From UMGS172 sp045648145 (GTDB taxonomy: Bacteria > Bacillota > Clostridia > Oscillospirales > Acutalibacteraceae): 7,051 nucleotides of DNA. Made by a program: the position numbers and the translations under genes. The stretch's first letter is position 1. Each line of letters begins with the position of its first letter. Shown here piece by piece: positions 1 through 6,222 of this stretch. Location of the stretch: positions 1 to 7,051 of the forward strand of contig JAZRNK010000056.1 in the NCBI GenBank assembly GCA_045648145.1. The letters run 5' to 3'. The notes beneath the pieces were generated by a model. It saw only the letters and a list, made by a program, of their open reading frames with translations. It was not told the DNA's origin and ran no database searches.

Positions 1-207
1 TACGTCGTCAATGCATTCCAAAATTTCCTCTTTCGTAATATCAGGCAAGGAGGAATATTTTTCAAGACAAAATTCGACAATTTCCTCGCTTGTTTTCTCT
101 TTATAAAGTGAAATTATGTCGTACGCTACCTCGTCAACGGCATAAACCGAGCCCGAGCAGGTGTCTAACACAATGTTATATCCATTTAGCTTGTATTGAT
201 GAACCAT
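1..207 (-). CDS. scfB: SCIFF peptide radical SAM maturase, N-terminal part (cut by window edge)
   Basis: This is the first 69 codons of a gene that runs off the left edge. It starts at ATG 207-205 with a GGGAG ribosome binding site 9 nt upstream. The N-terminus (MVHQYKLNGYNIVLDTCSG) and the following segment, rich in V, D and E, match my knowledge of the opening of the SCIFF maturase family. In characterised members this N-terminal domain recognises the precursor peptide, and the rest is a radical SAM domain plus a SPASM-type auxiliary iron-sulfur domain. The enzyme forms Cys-to-Thr thioether cross-links in ScfA in the cytoplasm. The radical SAM CxxxCxxC motif would lie beyond the window and cannot be seen. 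The identification therefore rests on the N-terminus and on the scfA gene 75 nt upstream. The coding frame is open to the edge. Confidence 0.88.
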   Translation of the reverse strand, partial: MVHQYKLNGYNIVLDTCSGSVYAVDEVAYDIISLYKEKTSEEIVEFCLEKYSSLPDITKEEILECIDDV

Positions 208-234
208 TTTTATCTCCCGAAACTTATATTAATG

Positions 235-261
235 AAAAAACGGCGTTTAAAATAAACGCCG
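235..261 (-). terminator. Intrinsic terminator between scfA and scfB
   Basis: A perfect 9-bp inverted repeat (253-261 with 241-249, loop of 3 nt) is followed on the minus strand by six T residues (240-235). It lies after the scfA stop codon and before the scfB ribosome binding site. It should end most transcripts after the short precursor gene and let a minority read through into the maturase gene, giving more substrate than enzyme. Confidence 0.85.
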
Positions 262-282
262 CTTTTGTCTTTTAAAAAAATA

Positions 283-429
283 TTACTTGTTAGCGTTTTC
301 ACACTGCTGATTAGCAACACCGCATGAAGTTTTGCAAGCCGACTGGCAAGATGTCTGACACTCGCCGCAGCCACCGTTTTTAACGGATTTTGCCATATCT
401 CTGGTTTCAATAGTCTTAATTCTGCTCAT
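283..429 (-). CDS. scfA: SCIFF (six Cys in forty-five residues) ribosomal peptide precursor
   Basis: A 48-residue peptide, too short for routine gene calling. It begins at ATG 429-427 with an AGGAGG site 8 nt upstream and ends at TAA 285-283. The leader half (residues 1-18, MSRIKTIETRDMAKSVKN) precedes a core from G19 with six cysteines at 21, 24, 28, 32, 36 and 43. The core opens with GGCGECQTSCQSACKTSC, the strongly conserved SCIFF signature. From family knowledge the neighbouring radical SAM enzyme ScfB links a core cysteine to a threonine by a thioether, giving a ranthipeptide (sactipeptide-like) product. Its cellular role is still poorly defined; quorum or metabolic signalling roles have been proposed in Clostridia. 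A consensus promoter stands just upstream and a terminator just downstream, so strong expression as a short monocistronic RNA is likely. Confidence 0.97.
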   Translation of the reverse strand: MSRIKTIETRDMAKSVKNGGCGECQTSCQSACKTSCGVANQQCENANK

Positions 430-471
430 TATCATAACCTCCTAAAAAGACTAACTTTAGATTCTAAAAAT

Positions 472-500
472 ATTTTATCATATCAAAAAGACACTGTCAA
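472..500 (-). promoter_or_regulatory. Sigma-A promoter of scfAB
   Basis: On the minus strand a perfect -35 box TTGACA (500-495) is followed after exactly 17 bp by the -10 box TAAAAT (477-472). This places the start of transcription near 465, about 36 nt before the scfA start codon. The -35 box begins only 6 nt after the stop codon of the preceding permease gene. Confidence 0.88.
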
Positions 501-506
501 GTGAAA

Positions 507-1490
507 TTACCTTTCCTCGCGGAAATATGATAAACCAAGACTTGCAGGGGGCTGATTTTCCCTCTTTTTCTGAATGCTTATAACAATAAGCACCAAAATA
601 GTAACAACGTAAGGAAGCATATTTATAAGCTCCTTGGCACTGGACGAAAGACCGGGAATGTAAACGCAAAGAATGTAAAGTCCGCCAAAAAGATACGAAC
701 TCAAAATCGACATCTTGGGCTTCCAGATTGCGAAAATAACAATAGCAATAGCCAACCAACCACGGTCACCGAAGCCGTTGTTGGTCCAAGCGCCGCCGGT
801 GTAGTCCATAACGAAATAGAGTCCGCCAAAGCCTGCAACCACAGCGCCGATGCAGGTTGCCAAATACTTGTATTTTACAACGTTGATACCTGCCGAGTCG
901 GCGGTTGCGGGATTTTCGCCCACCGCACGAAGATTAAGTCCAACGCGTGTTTTGTTAAGCACAAACGAAGCAAAAAATGCAATGGCAACGGCTAAATAGG
1001 CTAAAAATCCAAACGACAAAAAGGTTTTTCCGAAAAGTCCCAAATCATCGGCAAAGGGTAATGACATCTTAAACGCCTTACCGCATTCCATCAAAGAAAT
1101 CGAGCCACTCTCACCAAAAAACTTCAAAAGTGAGCCGCCGAAAAAGTTACCCACACCGATACCAAAGGTGGTAAGCGCAAGACCGGTAACGTTTTGGTTA
1201 GCGCGTAAGGTAATGGTAAGAAAGCTGTAAATAAGCGCCATCAAAAGTGAGCCAAGCATGCAGCTAAAAAACGGAATTAAAATGCAAAGCACTACATTAG
1301 GGTTAGCCACACTGTGCTCGTAAATGTAACCGCCAATAATACCCGAAATACCGCCAACGTACATAATGCCGGGGATACCGAGGTTAAGGTTACCCGACTT
1401 TTCGGTAATAATTTCGCCCGTCGCACCGAAAAGCAACGGCGTGCCCTGAATAATAGCGGCATTGATAAAAGCCAAAATCGTACCTAACAC
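507..1490 (-). CDS. nupQ: Nucleoside-type ABC importer, permease subunit 2
   Basis: An integral membrane permease of the BPD_transp_2 (PF02653) family, 327 residues, close to the usual length of NupQ/YufQ. It is hydrophobic throughout. The early loop EKSGNLNLGIPGIM (30-43) is the family's conserved E-[KR]-SG-x-LN-[IL]-G-x-x-G motif. The cytoplasmic coupling loop GLNLRAVGENPATADSAGINV-like segment spans 184-204, and GDRGWLAIAIVIFAIWKP (241-258) is also typical. It starts at GTG 1490-1488, chosen because AAGGAGG lies 7 nt upstream and no other start fits. The start is 2 nt after the stop of the first permease gene, so the two are translationally coupled and presumably form the heterodimeric membrane channel. 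The TAA stop is followed at once by the scfA promoter; I see no terminator for the operon. Nucleoside as substrate is inferred from the gene order and family. Confidence 0.92.
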   Translation of the reverse strand: MLGTILAFINAAIIQGTPLLFGATGEIITEKSGNLNLGIPGIMYVGGISGIIGGYIYEHSVANPNVVLCILIPFFSCMLGSLLMALIYSFLTITLRANQNVTGLALTTFGIGVGNFFGGSLLKFFGESGSISLMECGKAFKMSLPFADDLGLFGKTFLSFGFLAYLAVAIAFFASFVLNKTRVGLNLRAVGENPATADSAGINVVKYKYLATCIGAVVAGFGGLYFVMDYTGGAWTNNGFGDRGWLAIAIVIFAIWKPKMSILSSYLFGGLYILCVYIPGLSSSAKELINMLPYVVTILVLIVISIQKKRENQPPASLGLSYFREER

Positions 1491-1492
1491 CG

Positions 1493-2599
1493 TTACCCCT
1501 CCTTGTTAGATTTGCGAAGATTAATTTTATAGTTTATGAAGAACTCGCAACCGATAATAAAGAAAATGATAATGCCGGTCAAAATGTCGGCAACACTCTC
1601 GTTAAGACGGAAGGCGGTGGCAATCTCACCTGAACCACGCTGTAAGAATACAATCAGGAACGAGGTTACAACCATCATAAGCGGGTTGAATTTAGCCAAC
1701 CACGAAACCATAATAGCGGTAAAGCCCATACCGCCGGCCAAATCGCGCGATACGGTGTGGTTGGTACCCGAAACCAGCAAAAAGCCTGCAATACCGCAAA
1801 CCGCACCCGAAACAATCATAGTTCTTATAATAACCTTTTTAACGTTAATGCCAATGTATCGAGCGGTGTTTTCACTCTCACCTACAACCGAAATCTCGTA
1901 ACCCTGCTTGCTATATTTAAGATAAATATACATAGCAAGGGTTAAAAGAGCGACTATAAGTATGTTAAGACCGTACTTTTGGTCAAAAATCGAGGGCAAC
2001 CAGCCACTCTGACTTTTCTGGTTAATAATACCCATAACGTTCGAGCCACTTGGTACCCAAACCATAATAAAGAAGGCAACCATCTGAATGGCTACGTAGT
2101 TCATCATAAGAGTGAAAAGGCTTTCGTTGGTGCCCCACTGCGCCTTAAAAATAGCGGGTAAAATCGCCCAAAGAACACCTGCCAATATACTGGCCACAAG
2201 CATAATCGCAATAAGTGCACCGTTAGGCAACGAGTCCTTAGCGTAGAACATACACGCTGCCGAGGCAAGACCACCGACAAGCACCTGTCCCTCTGCACCA
2301 AGGTTCCAGAATTTCATTTTAAATGCAGGGGTAACGGCAAGCGAAATACAAAGCAGCATTGCAATGTTCTGCAATAAAATCCAAAATTTTCTTTTCGAGC
2401 CAAAGCTACCCTCAAACATTTTCGCATAAACGTCAATGGGGTTTAGCTTGGTCAACAAAACGATAACCACCGAACAGACAAGCAAAGCGGCAACAATGGC
2501 AATCGCCCTGATACCGACGCTTTTGTACCAAATGGGTGTGTCACGCTTGGTAATATGAATAAGCGGTTCCTTGTGCTTTACAAGAGTTTTATTGCTCAT
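1493..2599 (-). CDS. nupP: Nucleoside-type ABC importer, permease subunit 1
   Basis: The first of two paralogous BPD_transp_2 permeases, 368 residues. A hydrophilic cytoplasmic N-terminus (1-28) leads into a first membrane segment near 31-51. Then come the conserved FWNLGAEGQVLVGG motif (97-110), several further hydrophobic segments (about 129-152, 165-182, 211-227, 258-277, 290-321 and 335-356) and a basic C-terminus. The coupling segment GYEISVVGESENTARYIGINV spans residues 233-253 and should contact the ATPase. ATG 2599-2597 lies inside the last codons of the ATPase gene (11-nt overlap) and has its own AAAGGAG site 8 nt upstream within that gene. The order and overlap match nupO-nupP-nupQ operons of Firmicutes. 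Substrate specificity cannot be read from the permease itself; nucleosides are the best family-based guess. Confidence 0.92.
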   Translation of the reverse strand: MSNKTLVKHKEPLIHITKRDTPIWYKSVGIRAIAIVAALLVCSVVIVLLTKLNPIDVYAKMFEGSFGSKRKFWILLQNIAMLLCISLAVTPAFKMKFWNLGAEGQVLVGGLASAACMFYAKDSLPNGALIAIMLVASILAGVLWAILPAIFKAQWGTNESLFTLMMNYVAIQMVAFFIMVWVPSGSNVMGIINQKSQSGWLPSIFDQKYGLNILIVALLTLAMYIYLKYSKQGYEISVVGESENTARYIGINVKKVIIRTMIVSGAVCGIAGFLLVSGTNHTVSRDLAGGMGFTAIMVSWLAKFNPLMMVVTSFLIVFLQRGSGEIATAFRLNESVADILTGIIIFFIIGCEFFINYKINLRKSNKEG

Positions 2600-4127
2600 C
2601 GCCCTCGCTCCTTTCTGTCTTGGTCATCAAAATACCGATTTCTTCCTTTTTAGCAGTTCTACCGTCAACAATGCCGGTAATACGTCCCGAGCCGATGACT
2701 AAAATTCGGTCACAAAGCTCAATAAGTACGTCCAAATCCTCACCGACAAAAATAACGGCAACGCCTTTTTTCTTCTGTTCATTCAAAAGATTATAAATAG
2801 TGTAGGACGAGTTAATGTCGAGTCCTCTTACAGGGTAAGCCGCCATCAAAACGGTCGGTGAAGCGGCAATCTCACGTCCGACAAGCACCTTTTGAACGTT
2901 ACCGCCTGACAAACGGCGAACCGGTGTCGATGCGCTGGGGGTTACAACCTCCAACTGCTCGATAATCTGCTCAGCAAGACCTTTGGGCTCCTTGCGCTGC
3001 AAAAATACCGATTTACCCTTGCGGTAGCTTCTCAACATCATATTGTCAACAATGTCCATGTTGCCGACAAGTCCCATTCCCAAGCGGTCCTCGGGAACAA
3101 ACGACAACCTAACACCCAATTCTCGAATTTGTAACGGAGTCTTGTCCCTCAAATTCTCAACAGCGTCGGTTTTGGGGTTGTGGTAAAGAATTTCACCGCT
3201 CTGTAAATGCTGAAGACCTGCAATGGCCTCTAACAATTCACGCTGACCGCTACCTGCAATACCGGCAATACCCAAAATTTCACCCGATTTAGCGGTAAAA
3301 CTTACGTCGTCAAGCAGCTTAACACCGTCACGGCTGACACAGTCAATACCCTTAACCTCTAACCTGTCAACGCTATTTTCAGGTTGACTGCGTTCAATAT
3401 TAAGGTCAATTTTCTTGCCCACCATCATTTCGGTCAATTCGGCCTCGTTGGTTTTGGCGGTTTCAAGTGTACCTACGTATTCGCCCTTGCGCAAAACGGC
3501 AACCCTGTCAGAGAGTGACAAAACCTCGTGTAACTTGTGGGTAATAATGATAATTGCCTTGCCGTCGTCACGCATTGAGCGTAAAATTTTAAACAATTTC
3601 TGTGTTTCTTGTGGAGTAAGCACCGCCGTCGGCTCGTCAAGAATAAGAATATTGGCGCCACGATATAAAACCTTTATAATTTCAACCGTCTGCTTTTCTG
3701 AAACCGACATTTCGTATATCTTTTTCTTGGGGTCAATGTCGAAGCCATACTTGTCCGAAATCTCGCGGACCTTTTCAGTGATGGCGTTGATGTCAAACTT
3801 GCCCTCGTTCTCAAAACCTAAAACGATGTTTTCGGCAGCCGAAAAGACGTCAACCAACTTAAAGTGCTGGTGAATCATACCAATCTTATAGTCAAACGCA
3901 TCCTTAGGCGACGAAATAACAGCTTCCTCACCGTTAATAAAAATCTGTCCCTCGTCGGGAAAATAGATGCCCGAAATCATGTTCATCAAGGTGGTTTTAC
4001 CGCTACCGTTTTCACCAAGAAGTGATAAAATTTCTCCCTCGTTAACCGAGAGACTTACGTTCTTGTTAGCGACAACCGAGCCAAACCGCTTCGAAATGTT
4101 TTTAAGTTCAATAGCAACCTGTTTCAC
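2589..4127 (-). CDS. nupO: Nucleoside-type ABC importer, double-domain ATPase
   Basis: A fused ATPase of 512 residues with two ABC domains, as in NupO/YufO and the sugar importer ATPases RbsA/MglA. Domain 1 has Walker A GENGSGKT (38-45), Q87, a degenerate signature SVSEKQ (141-146), Walker B ILILDE (160-165) and H197. Domain 2 has a Walker A-like loop without lysine (GIAGSGQREL, 289-298), PEDR (345-348), a canonical signature LSGGN (406-410) and no Walker B acidic pair (VLMAAYPVRGLD, 426-437). Only one composite ATP site, domain 1 Walker motifs with domain 2 LSGGN, looks catalytically complete, which is usual for this family. GTG 4127-4125 is preferred because AAAGGA lies 10 nt upstream; a TTG 36 nt earlier keeps the frame open but has poorer spacing and would add an atypical N-terminus. 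The gene follows the lipoprotein gene after 207 nt and overlaps the next permease by 11 nt. Confidence 0.93.
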   Translation of the reverse strand: MKQVAIELKNISKRFGSVVANKNVSLSVNEGEILSLLGENGSGKTTLMNMISGIYFPDEGQIFINGEEAVISSPKDAFDYKIGMIHQHFKLVDVFSAAENIVLGFENEGKFDINAITEKVREISDKYGFDIDPKKKIYEMSVSEKQTVEIIKVLYRGANILILDEPTAVLTPQETQKLFKILRSMRDDGKAIIIITHKLHEVLSLSDRVAVLRKGEYVGTLETAKTNEAELTEMMVGKKIDLNIERSQPENSVDRLEVKGIDCVSRDGVKLLDDVSFTAKSGEILGIAGIAGSGQRELLEAIAGLQHLQSGEILYHNPKTDAVENLRDKTPLQIRELGVRLSFVPEDRLGMGLVGNMDIVDNMMLRSYRKGKSVFLQRKEPKGLAEQIIEQLEVVTPSASTPVRRLSGGNVQKVLVGREIAASPTVLMAAYPVRGLDINSSYTIYNLLNEQKKKGVAVIFVGEDLDVLIELCDRILVIGSGRITGIVDGRTAKKEEIGILMTKTERSEGDEQ

Positions 4128-4208
4128 TTGTTTTTTGTCCTTTCGGTTTAATACTGAAAACAAAAAGATTTAAAAATCTTCCTCTTTTAAATATTAAACG
4201 TGTGTTTT

Positions 4209-4227
4209 GCGCCGCACCCTGCGCGGC
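4209..4227. repeat. GC-rich palindromic repeat, copy 1
   Basis: A 19-bp GC-rich unit with a 5-bp inverted repeat (4211-4215 with 4223-4227). It is 18/19 identical to the unit at 4256-4274, 28 bp away from its end. Both lie between the lipoprotein and ATPase genes, in sequence that is otherwise AT-rich. Its composition contrasts with the flanks, suggesting a REP-like mobile or mRNA-stabilising element. Confidence 0.6.
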
Positions 4228-4255
4228 ATTTCAAGCGCCCCGTAACCTCACCACC

Positions 4256-4277
4256 GCGCCGCACCCCGCGCGGCGCC
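4256..4277. repeat. GC-rich palindromic repeat, copy 2
   Basis: Second copy of the GC-rich unit. Here the hairpin is stronger, with 7 bp (4256-4262 with 4270-4276) and a 7-nt loop. In the mRNA it would make a very stable stem between the lipoprotein and ATPase coding regions. Such stems can protect an upstream transcript from 3' exonucleases; that role is inferred. Confidence 0.6.
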
Positions 4278-4285
4278 TAAATCTT

Positions 4286-4321
4286 AAAACAACTTCAGGC
4301 GGGACGAATGCCCCGCCTGAA
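4286..4321 (-). terminator. Partial intrinsic terminator after the lipoprotein gene
   Basis: A perfect 10-bp stem (4312-4321 with 4294-4303, 8-nt loop) begins 13 nt after the lipoprotein stop codon. It is followed on the minus strand by GTTGTTTT, an imperfect T-tract. Its position inside the operon suggests leaky termination, giving more binding protein than ATPase and permease. The weak T-tract fits partial read-through. Confidence 0.72.
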
Positions 4322-4334
4322 AATTTGGGTCAGA

Positions 4335-5519
4335 TTATTCGCTGATACCGTCGATGTACTTAATATCGAAGTAAGGAGCCGAACGATCAGAAGACTCAGC
4401 AAAAGCGCCGTCCTTGATAGCCTCGGTCTCAGGCTTGAAGTCGCCCATGTCAACAACGTCAGCAGTGTAGGTCTCAAGCTTTTTGCCGTCTACAGTGAAG
4501 GTGTCGGTATCGAATACCTTAAGCTCACCGCTAACGATTTTACCCTTAACCTCTTCAATCTTTTCTGCAGTTCCGGGAGCAGCAACAGCAGCGTTAAGCT
4601 CGGTCAAAGCAACAGAACCGGTCTGGATTGTACCGCAGTAGTCAACAGGGATAGCCTCGCCTGCCATGTTCTTCTCGATAATCATCTTGAAGTAAGGAGT
4701 CCAGTCAATCTTGGAAGAAATGATAGCGGTGTTGGGGCCCATAGAAATTGTGCTAATGTTGTAAGCAACGTTGGGAACACCCTTCTCTTCACAAGCCTTG
4801 GGAGCGCCTTCAGAGTCAGCATGCTGGCTGATAAGAACGCAACCGTTGTTAATAAGGTTCAAAGCAGCTTCCTTCTCTTTAGCAATGTCGAACCAAGAGT
4901 TGGTGTACTGAACCTTCATGGTAACAGAGGGGCAGATTGAACGAACACCAAGGAAGAAAGAGGTAAGACCTGATACAACCTCAGCGTAGTTGAAAGCGCC
5001 AACATAACCGATTTTTGCCTGGTCAGCAGTAATCTTGCCGTCAGTAATCATCTGGTTGAGCTTCATACCTGCAGCAACACCTGCGAGGTAACGACCCTCG
5101 TAGATAGAAGCGAATGCGTTGTGATAGTTAGCAAGATTTTCGGTCTTAGCCTTTGTACCGGTTGCATGGCAGAACTGAACGTCTGTAAATTCCTTAGCAG
5201 CCTGAATCATGTAGGTCTCGTGGCCGAAAGAGTCAGCGAAAACGATGTCGCAACCTGCTTCAACAAGCTCAGCAGCAGCGTTGTAGCAAGCCTCATCCTC
5301 GTTGATGTTGACCTTCAAAAGAACCTGGTCGTCCTTAAGACCAAGAGCCTTCTGAGCAGCATAGATAGCCTGGATAAAGTTGTTGTCGTAAGTAGAGTTT
5401 TCGTCGTGCAAGCAGATGATACCAATCTTAAAATCATCCTTATCGTCGGATGAGCCGCCACAAGCAGCAAAGCTGAACATCATGCAAGCAACCAAGAGAA
5501 GTGCGAGAAGCTTTTTCAT
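4335..5519 (-). CDS. nupN: BMP-family substrate-binding lipoprotein of the nucleoside importer
   Basis: An extracytoplasmic binding protein, 394 residues, of the BMP/PnrA family (PF02608), whose studied members bind nucleosides. The signal peptide MKKLLALLLVACMMFSFAAC ends in a lipobox FAAC, so C20 is the predicted lipidated residue anchoring it outside the membrane. A Gly/Ser/Asp linker follows, then the two-lobed domain opening with KIGIICL (about 31-37). Further family features are GRYLAGVAAG (142-151), GYVGAFNYAEV (171-181), TNSWFD (206-211, with an aromatic likely near the ligand) and ISQHADSEG (230-238). ATG 5519-5517 is chosen because GGAGG lies 9 nt upstream; a TTG 9 nt earlier touches that site and cannot be the start. 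It heads the four-gene operon behind a clear promoter and a long leader. Purine nucleosides are the likeliest ligand but this is not proven by sequence. Confidence 0.93.
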   Translation of the reverse strand: MKKLLALLLVACMMFSFAACGGSSDDKDDFKIGIICLHDENSTYDNNFIQAIYAAQKALGLKDDQVLLKVNINEDEACYNAAAELVEAGCDIVFADSFGHETYMIQAAKEFTDVQFCHATGTKAKTENLANYHNAFASIYEGRYLAGVAAGMKLNQMITDGKITADQAKIGYVGAFNYAEVVSGLTSFFLGVRSICPSVTMKVQYTNSWFDIAKEKEAALNLINNGCVLISQHADSEGAPKACEEKGVPNVAYNISTISMGPNTAIISSKIDWTPYFKMIIEKNMAGEAIPVDYCGTIQTGSVALTELNAAVAAPGTAEKIEEVKGKIVSGELKVFDTDTFTVDGKKLETYTADVVDMGDFKPETEAIKDGAFAESSDRSAPYFDIKYIDGISE

Positions 5520-5580
5520 AAATTTCAACCTCCAAAAAAATTAATAAAACAAACATAAAGCACAAAAAACAAACAAATCA

Positions 5581-5640
5581 CCAAAAAAAGCGCAAAAGTC
5601 GACCTTGAAAAAGCAAATTTCAACGCTTATCAAAGTCAAC
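5581..5640 (-). promoter_or_regulatory. Terminator-like hairpin in the nupN leader (possible attenuator)
   Basis: In the transcript, 5640-5630 can pair with 5608-5598 over 11 bp (two G-U pairs). An inner stem of about 5 bp (AAGCG with UGCUU) stacks above it. The closing arm is followed by UUUUGCGC and seven U residues. This resembles an intrinsic terminator 60 nt before the start codon of the operon, so it may act as an attenuator. No antiterminator partner or known riboswitch core was found. Confidence 0.6.
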
Positions 5641-5701
5641 CTCCCATGATTTTTTGGAAAATTTAATTTGTATTCCACTACTTTATTTATTTTACAAAAA
5701 T

Positions 5702-5730
5702 ATATTAACACACTGTAAATAAAAAGTCAA
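5702..5730 (-). promoter_or_regulatory. Sigma-A promoter of the nup operon
   Basis: TTGACT (5730-5725) and TAATAT (5707-5702) are separated by exactly 17 bp on the minus strand. Transcription would start near 5695, giving a leader of about 176 nt before the nupN start. Nothing else in this 270-bp gap between the SLOG gene and nupN looks coding. Confidence 0.78.
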
Positions 5731-5742
5731 TAAAATATCAAC

Positions 5743-5776
5743 AAAATTCAACCGATTTCGCACGTTTAAAAACACA
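5743..5776. repeat. 34-bp imperfect direct repeat, left copy
   Basis: This block matches 6576-6609 at 31 of 34 positions in the same orientation. It lies between the stop codon of the SLOG gene and the nup promoter. The right copy overlaps the promoter of the upstream ncRNA. The two copies bracket the SLOG gene and both RNA units. Confidence 0.75.
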
Positions 5777-5801
5777 GATTTACTTCACTGTTTTTATCTA
5801 T

Positions 5802-6179
5802 TCACTCAAAAGATTTGAGTATATTTTTTACCTTCAAAGGTTTTCCGATATCATTAGCATAATCAATCATTGATTTTGTTCCTCTGCTTTGACCATCCCA
5901 AAAACATATTATATAATCACCTACTTCTGCCATCTTTCTGTTTCTTATTGGACCTGCTGCTTTGCCGAATGTTTTCCAATCAGCAGGATACCTCTCAACA
6001 GGATAATTGTTTTCAGAAGCAAACCTTTCACCCAACATATCTGCACCTTTGCATCCGCCGGAAACAAAAATTAAAGTGTGTTCTTTTTTTATATTGCTTA
6101 TACAGTGCTCAATAAACAATTTTGCTTCATGGTAGTTATTATAATTTCTACACCCTGCCACCACAACTCTTTTAACCAC
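5802..6179 (-). CDS. SLOG-fold nucleotide-binding protein (YspA/YAcAr, DUF2493 type)
   Basis: A cytoplasmic Rossmann-like protein of 125 residues, a normal length for a stand-alone SLOG domain. Seen in order: a first strand VKRVVVAGCRNY (2-13), the phosphate-binding loop SGGCKGAD (40-47, family form SGGx-x-GAD), ADW with AGPIRNRKM (66-83), and FWDGQSRGTKSMID (93-106). These are the family hallmarks of YspA-related SLOG proteins, thought to bind nucleotide-derived ligands; many sit in phage, mobile or defence loci. Its exact activity is unknown. It starts at GTG 6179-6177 with AGGAGG 5 nt upstream. The T-tract of the ncRNA terminator (6197-6202) ends 6 nt before that site and no separate promoter is visible, so expression probably needs read-through of the RNA unit. 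It ends at TGA 5804-5802. Confidence 0.88.
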   Translation of the reverse strand: MVKRVVVAGCRNYNNYHEAKLFIEHCISNIKKEHTLIFVSGGCKGADMLGERFASENNYPVERYPADWKTFGKAAGPIRNRKMAEVGDYIICFWDGQSRGTKSMIDYANDIGKPLKVKNILKSFE

Positions 6180-6196
6180 AACACCCTCCTAAAAGC

Positions 6197-6222
6197 AAAA
6201 AAGCACACTCCGAAGAGTGTGC
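6197..6222 (-). terminator. Intrinsic terminator of RNA copy 1
   Basis: An 8-bp perfect stem (6222-6215 with 6210-6203) closed by a UUCG tetraloop with a C-G closing pair, followed by six T residues on the minus strand. It is a textbook intrinsic terminator and lies immediately upstream of the SLOG gene's ribosome binding site. Confidence 0.93.

Noticed and set aside
210..410. Minus-strand frame of 66 codons covering the SCIFF gene
   Set aside because: It is in a different frame from scfA, which has a perfect ribosome binding site and an unmistakable Cys-rich core; this frame also runs through the terminator.
491..504. Small palindrome around the scfA -35 box as a nup terminator
   Set aside because: Only 4 bp of stem; the T-rich sequence after it is part of the scfA promoter spacer.
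4165..4180. AT-rich palindrome AAGATTT/AAATCTT before the ATPase gene
   Set aside because: The stem has only A-T pairs apart from one G-C pair and a 2-nt loop, so it is too weak for a terminator despite the T residues after it.
4308..4940. Plus-strand open frame of 210 codons opposite the lipoprotein gene
   Set aside because: It lies antisense to a clear lipoprotein gene, has no ribosome binding site or recognisable motif, and reflects the codon bias of the real gene.
5526..5528. TTG start for the lipoprotein
   Set aside because: It directly touches the GGAGG site with no spacer; the ATG 9 nt downstream has ideal spacing and a normal signal peptide start.
5520..5695. Purine riboswitch in the nup leader
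   Set aside because: The nucleoside importer made this worth checking, but the paired loops and conserved core of that class are not present.
5804..5820. Hairpin ACTCAAA-AGA-TTTGAGT followed by a T-run on the plus strand
   Set aside because: It would terminate plus-strand transcription, but no plus-strand gene precedes it, and it lies inside the end of the SLOG coding region.
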